From an uncultured beta proteobacterium (lineage in GTDB: Bacteria; Pseudomonadota; Gammaproteobacteria; Burkholderiales; Burkholderiaceae_C), in assembly GCA_903873485.1 (NCBI GenBank), contig CAIQOO010000173.1, positions 1-51,117 of the forward strand: DNA of 51,117 nucleotides, in the 5' to 3' direction. The notes beneath the pieces are model-generated. The model was not told the origin of the DNA, searched no databases, and saw nothing but the letters and a program-made list of their open reading frames with translations. The first letter of the stretch is position 1. The number at the start of each line of letters is the position of its first letter. Positions 1 through 8,427 of this stretch are shown here, piece by piece. A program made the translations under genes and the position numbers.

Positions 1-76
1 GTGCGCTGAGCGCCTCCAAGCCCAGCTTCGCTTTGAAGTCTGATGTGTGTACTTTGCGCGTTTTGATGACAGTCAT
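1..76 (-). CDS. IS3-family transposase OrfA, N-terminal fragment
   Basis: Only about 25 residues are visible, beginning MTVIKTRKVHTSDFKAKLGL. The pattern of a short basic start followed by F-K-A-K and G-L-E-A-L is the usual N-terminus of IS3-family OrfA, the helix-turn-helix DNA-binding part of the transposase. In the family, OrfA is joined to the DDE catalytic OrfB by programmed frameshifting; neither the frameshift site nor OrfB is in view. The ATG is at bases 74-76, about 65 bases inside the element, a normal spacing. The gene is incomplete only because the window ends. Confidence 0.75.
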   Translation of the reverse strand, partial: MTVIKTRKVHTSDFKAKLGLEALSA

Positions 77-141
77 GATTTTTCATTTTCCTTGGTTTCG
101 TGTAGCTTAAATAACTGTCTTAAAACCTGGGTCCACTATAC
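1..141 (-). mobile_element. IS3-family insertion sequence, one end only (partial, runs off the window)
   Basis: The sequence here is not part of the copper pump gene. Read on the minus strand, cusA coding sequence is intact down to about base 142, then switches to DNA starting TATAGTGGACCC. After about 65 bases this leads into the start of an IS3-type OrfA. That layout (terminal repeat, short leader, OrfA start) is what one expects at the left end of an IS3-family element. The other end and OrfB lie outside the window, so neither the full terminal repeats nor the target-site duplication can be seen. Confidence 0.8.
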
Positions 142-3101
142 ATGATCGCCACCACCGTCATCATCTTGGGCCGGACCCGCTCTACCGCACCTTCCATCAC
201 CGCTTGGTACAGATCAGCCACACCGGGTTCGCGTTTTTCTGTGCGGCATTGCGACTGGATGGCCTGCCACGCATGGTCCAGGTAAATCAGCATGATCACG
301 CCGGTTTCTGCCGCCACCCCAGCCAGGGCAATAAAACCGACCGCTACCGCCACCGACAGGTTGTAGCCCAGCCACCACATCAGCCAGACTCCGCCGACCA
401 GCGCAAACGGCACGGAAAGCATGACGATCAGGGTTTCAGTGATGCGCCGGAAGTTCAGGTACAGCAGCAAGAAGATCGACAGCAGTGTCACCGGGATGAC
501 GACTTTCATCTTCTGAAAAGCCCGCTCCATATTCTCGAACTGGCCGCTCCAGGTGGCGTAGTAACCGCTGGGAAACTTGACCTGGGCTGCCACGGCTTTT
601 TTGGCATCGGCCACATAACCACCAATGTCACGGTCGCGGATATCCACATAGATGTAAGCCGACAGCAGCGCATTTTCGGTACGGATGCCCGGCGCACCCT
701 TGGCAACAACCACCCGGGCCAACTGGCCCAGCGGAATCATGGCACCGTCCATTGTCGGCACCAACACCTCGCGGGCGATTTGCTGCGGGTCGCTGCGCAG
801 TTCCCGCGGGTACCGCACCGTCACGCCGTAGCGCTCGCGTCCCTCTACCGTGGTAGTCACCATCTCGCCGCCCAGCGCGATGCCGACCACGTCCAGCAGG
901 TCGCCCACCGCCAGGCCATAACGCGCCAGTTGGGTGCGATCGGGTTCGATGTTGAGGTAAAAACCGCCAGTGATGCGTTCAGCAAAGGCGCTGCTGGTGC
1001 CGGGCACGGTTTTCACCACCGCTTCGATTTGCCGTGCCAGCTTTTCCATCTCGTCGAGGTCTTTGCCAAACACCTTGATGCCAATCGGCGTGCGGATGCC
1101 GGTGGAGAGCATGTCGATACGCGCCTTGATCGGCATGGTCCAACTGTTGGCGACACCGGGGAATTGCAGCGCCTGGTCCATTTCGGCAATCAGCTTGTCC
1201 ATGGTCAGACCGGTCCGCCATTCGGATTCCGGCTTGAGGTTGATCACTGTCTCAAACATCTCGGTCGGAGCCGGATCGGTGGCGGTGTTGGCACGGCCCG
1301 CCTTGCCAAAAACCGATGCCACTTCGGGAAAGCTCTTGATGATCTTGTCCTGGGTCTGCAGCAGTTCGGCGGCCTTGGTGATGGACATGCCGGGCAGCGA
1401 GGCGGGCATGTAGAGCAGGCTGCCTTCGTTGAGCGTGGGCATGAACTCCGAGCCTAACCTGGAAGCCGGGTAATACGACAAGCCCAGTACCAGCAATGCC
1501 AGAAAGATCGTCACTTTTTTCCAACGCATGACAGCCGCAATGATCGGTCTATAAGTCCAGATCAAAAAGCGATTCACCGGGTTTTTGGCCTCGGGCATGA
1601 TCTTGCCGCGTATGAACAGCAGCATCAGCACCGGCACCAGCGTGACCGACAACAGTGCCGCACCGGCCATCGCAAAAGTCTTGGTGTAGGCCAGCGGCGA
1701 AAACAGCCGCCCCTCCTGTCCTTCAAGCGCGAACACTGGCAAAAACGACACGGTGATGATCAGCAGCGAGAAAAACAGCGCCGGTCCGACTTCCTTGCAG
1801 GCATCCTGCATGGCTTCAAAACGATCACGGGTGTTGTGCTGCGCGGGCAAACGCTCCAGGTGTTTGTGCGCGTTCTCAATCATCACAATGGCCGCATCGA
1901 TCATGGCACCAATGGCAATCGCAATGCCGCCCAGGCTCATCAGGTTGGAACTCATGCCCAGCAGGCGCATGGCAATGAACGCCATCAGAATGCCGACGGG
2001 CAACATCAGAATCGCCACCAGTGCGCTGCGCAGATGCAGCAGAAAAACAATGCACACCGCCGCCACGATCAGTGATTCTTCCAGCAGAGTACGTTTTAAA
2101 GTGTCAATGGCGCGGTTGATCAACTCGGAGCGGTCATAGACGGTTTGTACCGTTACTCCAGCAGGCAATCCTGGCCCAATTTCGGTGATCTTGTCTTTGA
2201 GATTGGCAATAACTTCCAGCGCATTCTGCCCATAGCGTGCCATGGCAATGCCCGACACCACTTCGCCTTCGCCATCCAATTCGGTAACTCCCCGACGCTC
2301 ATCGGGCGTGAGTTCCACCCGCGCAATGTCACGGATCAGCACCGGCGTGCCCTTGTCGGCCTTGACCACCAGCATCGCGATATCGCTGCTGTCGCGCAAA
2401 TAGCCTTTGCCACGCACCATGTACTCGGTTTCGGCCATCTCGACGGCACGGCCACCGACATCGCGGTTGGAGTCACGGATAACCTGTGCCACCTTCATCA
2501 ACGAAATGCCGTAAGAACGCAGCTTGACCGGGTCCACCGTGACCTGGTAAGTCTGGACAAAACCGCCAATCGATGCCACCTCGGCCACGCCATGCGCTTT
2601 GGTCAACTGGTAGCGCACATACCAGTCTTGAATGCTGCGCAGTTCGGCCAGGGTCTTGTCCTTGGCCAGCAAGACGTACTGATAGACCCAGCCCACGCCG
2701 GTGGCATCCGGGCCGATTTGCGGCGTGATGCCTTTGGGCATCCGGCCCGCGGCAAAGTTCAGGTACTCCAGCACCCGCGAGCGCGCCCAGTAAATGTCGG
2801 TGCCGTCTTCAAAAATGATATAGACAAACGACGCGCCAAAGAACGAAAACCCCCGCACCACCCTGGACTTTGGCACCGACAGCATGGCGGTGGTCAGCGG
2901 GTAAGTTACCTGATCTTCCACCACTTGCGGTGCCTGGCCAGGGTATTCGGTATAGACGATCACCTGCACGTCCGACAGGTCCGGCAAAGCATCAATCGGC
3001 GTGCGCAGCACCGCGAAGATACCGGCTACCACAATAAAGAGTGTGGCCAGCAGCACCAGAAAACCGTTGTGCCCCGACCAGTTGATCATTTTTGACAGCA
3101 T
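120..3101 (-). CDS. cusA: CusA-type copper/silver RND efflux pump, 3' end cut off by an IS
   Basis: Inner-membrane proton-driven RND transporter that exports Cu(I)/Ag(I) through the CusCBA complex. The three methionines that bind Cu(I) in Escherichia coli CusA have equivalents here at M565 (LLYMP), M615 (APTEM) and M664 (RIDMLSTG), pointing to monovalent copper/silver rather than zinc/cobalt. The proton-relay acidic residues in transmembrane helix 4 are also present (AMIDAAIVMIE, D402 and E409). The protein stops at 993 residues with a foreign tail, YSGPRF, right after VRPKMMTVVAIM. E. coli CusA, as I recall it, continues for about 55 more residues containing the last transmembrane helices. 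The gene is therefore interrupted by the IS3-family element and the product is probably inactive. It starts 13 bases after cusB ends, as the last gene of cusCBA. Confidence 0.93.
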   Translation of the reverse strand: MLSKMINWSGHNGFLVLLATLFIVVAGIFAVLRTPIDALPDLSDVQVIVYTEYPGQAPQVVEDQVTYPLTTAMLSVPKSRVVRGFSFFGASFVYIIFEDGTDIYWARSRVLEYLNFAAGRMPKGITPQIGPDATGVGWVYQYVLLAKDKTLAELRSIQDWYVRYQLTKAHGVAEVASIGGFVQTYQVTVDPVKLRSYGISLMKVAQVIRDSNRDVGGRAVEMAETEYMVRGKGYLRDSSDIAMLVVKADKGTPVLIRDIARVELTPDERRGVTELDGEGEVVSGIAMARYGQNALEVIANLKDKITEIGPGLPAGVTVQTVYDRSELINRAIDTLKRTLLEESLIVAAVCIVFLLHLRSALVAILMLPVGILMAFIAMRLLGMSSNLMSLGGIAIAIGAMIDAAIVMIENAHKHLERLPAQHNTRDRFEAMQDACKEVGPALFFSLLIITVSFLPVFALEGQEGRLFSPLAYTKTFAMAGAALLSVTLVPVLMLLFIRGKIMPEAKNPVNRFLIWTYRPIIAAVMRWKKVTIFLALLVLGLSYYPASRLGSEFMPTLNEGSLLYMPASLPGMSITKAAELLQTQDKIIKSFPEVASVFGKAGRANTATDPAPTEMFETVINLKPESEWRTGLTMDKLIAEMDQALQFPGVANSWTMPIKARIDMLSTGIRTPIGIKVFGKDLDEMEKLARQIEAVVKTVPGTSSAFAERITGGFYLNIEPDRTQLARYGLAVGDLLDVVGIALGGEMVTTTVEGRERYGVTVRYPRELRSDPQQIAREVLVPTMDGAMIPLGQLARVVVAKGAPGIRTENALLSAYIYVDIRDRDIGGYVADAKKAVAAQVKFPSGYYATWSGQFENMERAFQKMKVVIPVTLLSIFLLLYLNFRRITETLIVMLSVPFALVGGVWLMWWLGYNLSVAVAVGFIALAGVAAETGVIMLIYLDHAWQAIQSQCRTEKREPGVADLYQAVMEGAVERVRPKMMTVVAIMYSGPRF

Positions 3102-3113
3102 CGCGGATCCCCA

Positions 3114-4763
3114 TTAGTGACCGGTGTGCGCGCTGTCGGCAACTGAACTGGCTGCCTTGATGTTTGCCCAAGGCTTGGCCTGGGTAATAACCCACTCGCC
3201 CGGCCCGCGCTCGACAAACTGGAACCTCACTTTGGCACCTGGCTTGAGGGCTTTGAGCAATGCGTTATTGGCAACTTTGAACTCCATCGTCATGGCCGGC
3301 CATTTGAGGCTTGCAATGGGACCATGTGTCAGGCTCACCGTGCCAGCCTTGGCATCCACATCCTCCACCGTGCCTTCAGCCTGATGGCCTGCGCCCCTGG
3401 CAGCAGGAGCTGTTGACGACGATACCGAGCTTGAACTGGCTGACGCTGATGCCGCTGCCGGGGTGGCTGGTGCAGGAACACTGCCAAAACCGCCCACCGC
3501 CGCCTTCAGGTTGCTTTCCGCATCGATCAGGAAGTTGGCTGCCACCACCACCTGCTCGCCTTGTTTCACGCCAGACAACACTTCCACATGGGTATCACTG
3601 CGTGCGCCGAGCTTGACCTCACGCGGCTCGAACCGACCTTCTTTTAACTGGATCAGCACAATCTGTCGTGTGCCGCTGTCAATCACTGCCGATACCGGCA
3701 CGGTGACCACCAAGCCTTTGCCAGCGACCTGCATTTCCATCTGGGCAAACATGCCAGGCTTGAGCAGCAAGCCTGGGTTGGCGAGTTCCACACGCACGGC
3801 AACGGTTCGGGTTTCCGCTTTGAGCATGGGGTAAACGTAAGTGACCTTGCCCTCAAACAGTTTGTCCGGGTAGGCATTGATTCTGACCTGCGCCTTGGCT
3901 CCGGTTTTGATCAGCCCCAGGTCTTGCTCGAATACATCGGCCACCACCCAAACCGCTGACAAATCGGACACCTGGTAGAGCGCCTCGCCCGGCATGAAGC
4001 GCATGCCTTGCACGGCTTTTTTCTCGGTCACGATGCCCGCGACGGGCGAGCGAAAGGTGATGGTCCGCCGGGTTTCACCCGAGGCCATCAGCGCCTTGAT
4101 CTGCTCTTCGGAAATATCCCAATTCTTGAGTCGCTGCAAGCTTGATTCAACCAAACGCCCCATGCCCAGTTGCGCCGGGCTGTCGGCACCCTTGAGCGAA
4201 GCTGCCCCTTGAACCGCAATTGCGTACTCGCGCTGCACCGACACCAGTTCCGGGCTATACACCTCAAACAAGGGCTGGCCCTTGGCCACCGATTGACCCG
4301 TGACGTTCACATGCAAGCGCTCCACATAGCCCTCAAATTTGGGTGCAATCATGGCAATGCGGCGCTCATCAGGCTCGACCCGGCCCGATGCCCGGACGGT
4401 TTTATCCAGACTGCGCAACTGGGCAGCCTCAGACCGCACACCGAGTTTTTGAACTTTTTGCGTACTGATATTGACCTGATTCGGCGAGCCGGCAGCATCA
4501 TTTGCCGCTTCACCTTCAAAAACGGCGATGTAGTCCATACCCATCGGATCCTTCTTGGGGGTGGGCGAGGTGTCGGGCAGGCCCATGGGATTGCGGTAGT
4601 ACAACAATTTTGGCTGTTGTTTGGCAGAATCTGCGGCCGCTGTGGATTGAACAGCAGCAGTTTGACCATGCGCGGCCTTGCCCGACTGGCCTAACCAATA
4701 GCCACCCCCCACAGCGGCTGCCAGAGCAATGGCACCGACAGCGATCGCTGCACCTGATTTCAT
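3114..4763 (-). CDS. cusB: CusB-type periplasmic adaptor with fused CusF copper-chaperone domain
   Basis: Membrane-fusion protein that links the inner-membrane pump CusA to the outer-membrane channel CusC and hands over metal. Residues about 5-25 form a membrane anchor/signal. Residues about 52-80 carry a heavy-metal-binding motif (YYRNPMGLPDTSPTPKKDPM...MDY). A barrel-sandwich and beta-barrel adaptor core follows. From about residue 459 the C-terminus is a complete CusF domain: H480, W488, M491 and M493 (LKWPAMTM) correspond to the His, Trp and two Met Cu(I)/Ag(I) ligands of E. coli CusF. A Ser/Ala-rich linker separates the two parts. In E. coli CusF is a separate small periplasmic protein; here it is part of the adaptor. 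The start overlaps the cusC stop by 4 bases. Confidence 0.94.
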   Translation of the reverse strand: MKSGAAIAVGAIALAAAVGGGYWLGQSGKAAHGQTAAVQSTAAADSAKQQPKLLYYRNPMGLPDTSPTPKKDPMGMDYIAVFEGEAANDAAGSPNQVNISTQKVQKLGVRSEAAQLRSLDKTVRASGRVEPDERRIAMIAPKFEGYVERLHVNVTGQSVAKGQPLFEVYSPELVSVQREYAIAVQGAASLKGADSPAQLGMGRLVESSLQRLKNWDISEEQIKALMASGETRRTITFRSPVAGIVTEKKAVQGMRFMPGEALYQVSDLSAVWVVADVFEQDLGLIKTGAKAQVRINAYPDKLFEGKVTYVYPMLKAETRTVAVRVELANPGLLLKPGMFAQMEMQVAGKGLVVTVPVSAVIDSGTRQIVLIQLKEGRFEPREVKLGARSDTHVEVLSGVKQGEQVVVAANFLIDAESNLKAAVGGFGSVPAPATPAAASASASSSSVSSSTAPAARGAGHQAEGTVEDVDAKAGTVSLTHGPIASLKWPAMTMEFKVANNALLKALKPGAKVRFQFVERGPGEWVITQAKPWANIKAASSVADSAHTGH

Positions 4764-6031
4764 AAGTCTTCTCCCAGGAGTTTTTCAATCTCGGCCAAAC
4801 GCATTTGAGCGTCAACTTGCGCCTTCAGTTGTCCCAATCGGGCCTGGCGAATTTGCCGCTGAGCGTCTAGCAGGGTGGCAAAGTCCACTTTGCCGTTCTC
4901 GTACCCGGCCAACGCAGCACGCCATGTCAGATCAGCCTGGGGCAGCAGGCTATAAGTCATCAGGTGTTCGGTTTGCCGCGCGGCATCCAAAGCGGCCAAA
5001 TTTTCAGCCAGGTCGGCATGTGCCTGATGGGTTGCTGCCTGCTGGCGCGACTGCGCAGCGGCCAGCATCGCCTCGGACTCACGTTCCTGGGCACGCAACA
5101 CGTCTCGCTGGATCGGCAAGTTGAGCTCAAGCATCAGGCCCCATTCATTGATGCTGCTCTGACGCTGCATGGCGCTGATGCCCACGGTGAAATCCGGATA
5201 GCGGTTCTGGTAAGTCAGATCGCGCGCTGTTTCAGCAGACTTGACCTTGGCCTGTTCGGCAAATATCTGGGGATTGGCCTGGCGCAGCCGCTCGGATAGG
5301 GCGTTGAAATCCAGTCTGGATGGCTCTGGCAAAGCACGCAGGGCCACTGGTGCTGCAAGCGGCGCGTCGAATGGCCGGGCCAACAGTGAATTGAGCCGAC
5401 TTTGTGTCTGTCGCCACTCCCCCGCCAAAGCCACCAGCTCAGCCCGCATGCCGGTGTGTTCCACATGGATTCGGGTGATATCTTGCTGGGCCGCCAGGCC
5501 ACCTGCGTAACGCACCTGCAGAACCTTTTCCAGTTGCAGCATCAAGTTCAGGTTTTCATTGACCAGGCGCTGGGTCGCTTGGACCAGGTAGCGTTGCGCA
5601 AACAAGGACTTGATGCGTGCCGCCATGTCAAGCCAGGTTTGCTGAACCCGGCCTTGTGCTGCTTGCGTCTCTTGCGTCGCAATTTCGCGCTTGAGCGCCC
5701 GCTTGCCAGCCCACGGCAGATCTTGTGACAAGGTGTAGCGTGTGCTGCCGACATCGGAGGGGAGCAGCGCTGGGCTTTGCTCGCCGGCTTTGGTGATGTC
5801 CTCCAGCTCCATCTTAAAGCGGGGGTTGGGCAACGCTCCAGCTTGCATCACGCGCTCAGTGGCAGCAGTCAGCTCGAAGCGCATGGCTGCATAGTCCGGG
5901 TTGCGTTCTTTTGCCAGGAGCAAAAGGCCCGCCAGACTGGCGCCAAGTCCAGACTCCTCAGCCCGAGCGCTTGCGGTTGCATTTAAAACCGAAAGCACGA
6001 CCGCCACCGCAGTCGGTAAAACATATTTCAT
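4760..6031 (-). CDS. cusC: CusC-type outer-membrane efflux channel (TolC superfamily)
   Basis: Outer-membrane factor forming the exit duct of the CusCBA pump. The protein is 423 residues, somewhat shorter than E. coli CusC (457). It begins with a signal peptide ending near SARAEE. No lipobox cysteine is visible, so unlike E. coli CusC it is probably not a lipoprotein. The remainder shows the long, Ala/Gln/Leu-rich helical segments of two OEP repeats (for example NPDYAAMRFEL and TRIHVEHTGMRAELVAL). It is the first gene of cusCBA, overlaps cusB by 4 bases, and lies 63 bases from a CusR-type operator. Assignment to the copper system rests mainly on operon position. Confidence 0.9.
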   Translation of the reverse strand: MKYVLPTAVAVVLSVLNATASARAEESGLGASLAGLLLLAKERNPDYAAMRFELTAATERVMQAGALPNPRFKMELEDITKAGEQSPALLPSDVGSTRYTLSQDLPWAGKRALKREIATQETQAAQGRVQQTWLDMAARIKSLFAQRYLVQATQRLVNENLNLMLQLEKVLQVRYAGGLAAQQDITRIHVEHTGMRAELVALAGEWRQTQSRLNSLLARPFDAPLAAPVALRALPEPSRLDFNALSERLRQANPQIFAEQAKVKSAETARDLTYQNRYPDFTVGISAMQRQSSINEWGLMLELNLPIQRDVLRAQERESEAMLAAAQSRQQAATHQAHADLAENLAALDAARQTEHLMTYSLLPQADLTWRAALAGYENGKVDFATLLDAQRQIRQARLGQLKAQVDAQMRLAEIEKLLGEDL

Positions 6032-6291
6032 AAACTCCTTTGTCGGATGAGATGCCCGATTTTGGGCCTCTCAACCGGACAGTTGGTTGACCTGAAAATT
6101 ACATTTGTGTCATTTTCAAAATCACTCGCGCGAGCCTGCACTCCAGAATGTTTGCCAGTGCAATGCGTATCAGCGCCGAACGGCTTGCCTGACGCCAGGT
6201 TGAACGCCAGATTAGTTTCGCGTTATTTACGGAGGTGTTGCGCGTTGCCATCGAAAATGCTGCCTGGGTAGGACATTTGCAAGGAGATGCC
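6032..6291. promoter_or_regulatory. divergent control region between cusCBA and cusRS
   Basis: A 260-base gap separates the two divergent cus operons. It holds the CusR-type operator at 6095-6116 and, next to cusR, a strong ribosome binding site (AAGGAGAT at 6281-6288). I do not see clean sigma-70 hexamers. The operator sits close to cusC and 176 bases from cusR, suggesting that its main target is the efflux operon, with cusRS autoregulation possible. Confidence 0.6.
6095..6116. promoter_or_regulatory. CusR-type copper operator (CusR box)
   Basis: An imperfect inverted repeat with half sites AAAATTACAT and GTGTCATTTT separated by TT. The box published for E. coli CusR is AAAATGACAA-NN-TTGTCATTTT; this site matches at 17 of the 20 defined positions. 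It lies 63 bases upstream of cusC and next to a divergent cusRS pair, which makes it a strong candidate for copper-dependent activation of the efflux operon. Confidence 0.8.
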
Positions 6292-6975
6292 ATGAAAATC
6301 CTGATTGTTGAGGACGAGCCAAAAACCGGCGATTACCTGAAGCAAGGTTTGATGGAAGCAGGTTTCGTCGCTGATTTGGTGCGCAACGGCCCGGATGGTT
6401 TGCACACTGCACTCACGCAGGATTACCAGTTGATCATCCTGGACGTGATGCTGCCCGGCATGGACGGGTGGGCCGTACTGGCCGGTATTCGGCGATCGGG
6501 CAAAGATGTCTGTGTGCTGTTTTTAACCGCCCGCGACCAGGTTGATGACCGTGTCAAGGGGCTGGAACTCGGTGCCGACGACTATTTGGTGAAACCGTTT
6601 GCGTTTTCAGAACTGCTGGCCCGTGTTCGAACCCTGTTGCGCAGGGGTGCCAAGGTTTCTGCAACGGACTTTCTGGAGGCCTCCAATTTGCATCTTGATT
6701 TGATGCGCCGCCGGGTCACCCGTGCTGGCAAGCGCATTGATTTGACAGCCAAGGAATTTGCCTTGTTGGAGTTGCTGCTGCGCCGCCAGGGCGAGGTGTT
6801 GCCACGCTCGCTGATTGCATCGCAAGTGTGGGATATGAATTTCGATTCTGACACCAACGTCATCGAGGTCGCCATGCGCCGCCTGCGGGCCAAGGTCGAT
6901 GATGATTTCGAACCCAAGCTGATTCGCACAATTCGGGGCATGGGCTACGTTTTGGAGAAACCAGATTGCGTCTGA
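6292..6975 (+). CDS. cusR: CusR-type copper-responsive response regulator (OmpR/PhoB family)
   Basis: DNA-binding response regulator of 227 residues, the same length as E. coli CusR. The N-terminal receiver has the acidic pocket (VEDE at 6-9), the phospho-acceptor D51 ([13 protein letters not shown]) and the conserved Lys in YLVKPF. The C-terminal half is a winged-helix output domain ending near [14 protein letters not shown] chose the ATG at 6292 because it is preceded by AAGGAGAT at ideal spacing and begins exactly at the receiver domain; an upstream in-frame start would add an unlikely 19-residue extension. It overlaps cusS and diverges from cusCBA, whose intergenic region carries a CusR box. 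Confidence 0.93.
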   Translation: MKILIVEDEPKTGDYLKQGLMEAGFVADLVRNGPDGLHTALTQDYQLIILDVMLPGMDGWAVLAGIRRSGKDVCVLFLTARDQVDDRVKGLELGADDYLVKPFAFSELLARVRTLLRRGAKVSATDFLEASNLHLDLMRRRVTRAGKRIDLTAKEFALLELLLRRQGEVLPRSLIASQVWDMNFDSDTNVIEVAMRRLRAKVDDDFEPKLIRTIRGMGYVLEKPDCV

Positions 6976-8366
6976 CCAGAAAAAGATCCATCACGCTAGA
7001 ACTGACGTTACTGTTCACCGTAGCATCTACGGTTGTCTTGTTGACGCTTGGATTGGTCATTTCTTCATCGGTTGAAAAGCATTTTGAAGAACAGGATATG
7101 GGCGTTTTGGCTGCCAAAATGAAACTGACTCGCTATACCTTGGAAAAATTCAAGTCAGCCAGCGATCTCAACCAGATGACACAACTTCTCAATGATGCAC
7201 TGGTTGGACACCATGGCCTCGATTTAATCGTCTATGACTCAAAGGGCGAGGCGATCTTTGCAACACCGGGTGCCAGTTTCCCAAAGGAATTTTCCAGATT
7301 CAATGCGATCAACCGCCCCAACCAGCCATTTATATGGCAGTCTGGTGCGCAATCGTATCGGGGCATTGCCGACGTGCTGCCGATTGGCACCGACACCGGA
7401 CTTAAGCTTGTCGTGGCGACATCCATGGACATCATGCACCACCTGGCATTCATGCAGTCTTTTGTGCAGACCTTATGGATGTTTGTCGCATCTGCCGCTG
7501 CCTTGAGCGGTGTCCTCGGATGGGCTGCTGTTCGCCGTGGATTGCTGCCGCTGCGCACCATGCGCGAGCAAGCCCAGGTGGTCACCGCCCAGCAGCTCAA
7601 TCGCCGCTTGAAGCTTGATTCTGTGCCGGTTGAATTGGAGGAACTGGCGCAGTCACTCAATGACATGCTGGCCCGGCTTGAAGAAGCGTTTGATCGACTT
7701 AATGATTTTTCTTCAGATATTGCGCATGAGTTGCGTACACCGGTCAGCAACCTGATGACCGAGACCCAGGTCGCCTTGACGCGGGTGCGCAGTGCCGATG
7801 AGTACCGCAGCATTCTTGAATCGAACGCAGAAGAGTTTGAGCACATGGCGCGAATGATCTCCGACATGCTGCTTTTAGCCAAGTCTGAAAACAGTTTGAC
7901 CGCGACAAGTTGCACATCGATCACGCTGGCACAAGAGGTGACAGCGCTGTTTGACTACTATGACGCTGTGGCAGAAGAAAAAGGCTTGCATCTGACACTT
8001 GAAGGCGATGCAATCGTGAACGCTGACCGTCTGATGCTGCGTCGCGCCATCGGCAATATTTTGTCCAATGCCATCCGCCATTCGGCACCTAACACGACGC
8101 TTCGTGTTCAAATTTCGCCAGAAGCGGACAGGGTGGTTATGCGCATGGAAAACACCGGTGACTTGATCCCTGCTGCGTACCTGGAGCGTATCTTTGACCG
8201 ATTTTTCCGGGTTGACACGGCACGCCAGCGCAGCGACGGAACCGGTCTCGGGCTGGCCATTGCCAAGTCCATCATCACGGCGCATGGGGGCACCATCTCG
8301 GCAGACTCTTCAGGGTCTGTCACGCTGTTCACCATGAAGTTACCGCTGGTTCCAATTGAAACCTGA
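6966..8366 (+). CDS. cusS: CusS-type copper-sensing histidine kinase
   Basis: Inner-membrane sensor kinase (466 residues) predicted to detect periplasmic Cu(I)/Ag(I) and phosphorylate CusR. There are two transmembrane segments (about residues 12-34 and 168-190) around a periplasmic domain of about 130 residues, then HAMP, a HisKA dimerisation helix with phospho-acceptor H254 ([10 protein letters not shown]) and a HATPase domain with N box ([10 protein letters not shown]) and G box ([11 protein letters not shown]). Translation appears to start at a TTG that overlaps the end of cusR by 10 bases, consistent with translational coupling. The ligand is inferred from the neighbours. Confidence 0.92.
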   Translation: MRLTRKRSITLELTLLFTVASTVVLLTLGLVISSSVEKHFEEQDMGVLAAKMKLTRYTLEKFKSASDLNQMTQLLNDALVGHHGLDLIVYDSKGEAIFATPGASFPKEFSRFNAINRPNQPFIWQSGAQSYRGIADVLPIGTDTGLKLVVATSMDIMHHLAFMQSFVQTLWMFVASAAALSGVLGWAAVRRGLLPLRTMREQAQVVTAQQLNRRLKLDSVPVELEELAQSLNDMLARLEEAFDRLNDFSSDIAHELRTPVSNLMTETQVALTRVRSADEYRSILESNAEEFEHMARMISDMLLLAKSENSLTATSCTSITLAQEVTALFDYYDAVAEEKGLHLTLEGDAIVNADRLMLRRAIGNILSNAIRHSAPNTTLRVQISPEADRVVMRMENTGDLIPAAYLERIFDRFFRVDTARQRSDGTGLGLAIAKSIITAHGGTISADSSGSVTLFTMKLPLVPIET

Positions 8367-8395
8367 TCGTTAACCGACGCTGTACACACGCATTC

Positions 8396-8427
8396 AAAAA
8401 GCCGCCTTAACCGGCAGGTCAGGCGGT
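8396..8427 (-). terminator. rho-independent terminator for the VTT-oxidoreductase gene
   Basis: On the minus strand a 6-bp GC stem (CCGCCT at 8426-8421 paired with AGGCGG at 8407-8402) is followed closely by CTTTTT. It overlaps the stop codon of the minus-strand gene ending at 8427. Because cusS converges from the other side and ends at 8366, the same hairpin may act for both, but the T tract is on the minus-strand side. Confidence 0.55.

Noticed and set aside
2145..3095. Plus-strand open frame (316 codons) within cusA
   Set aside because: Antisense shadow of the RND pump; composition is His/Arg/Gln-rich and no motif is recognisable.
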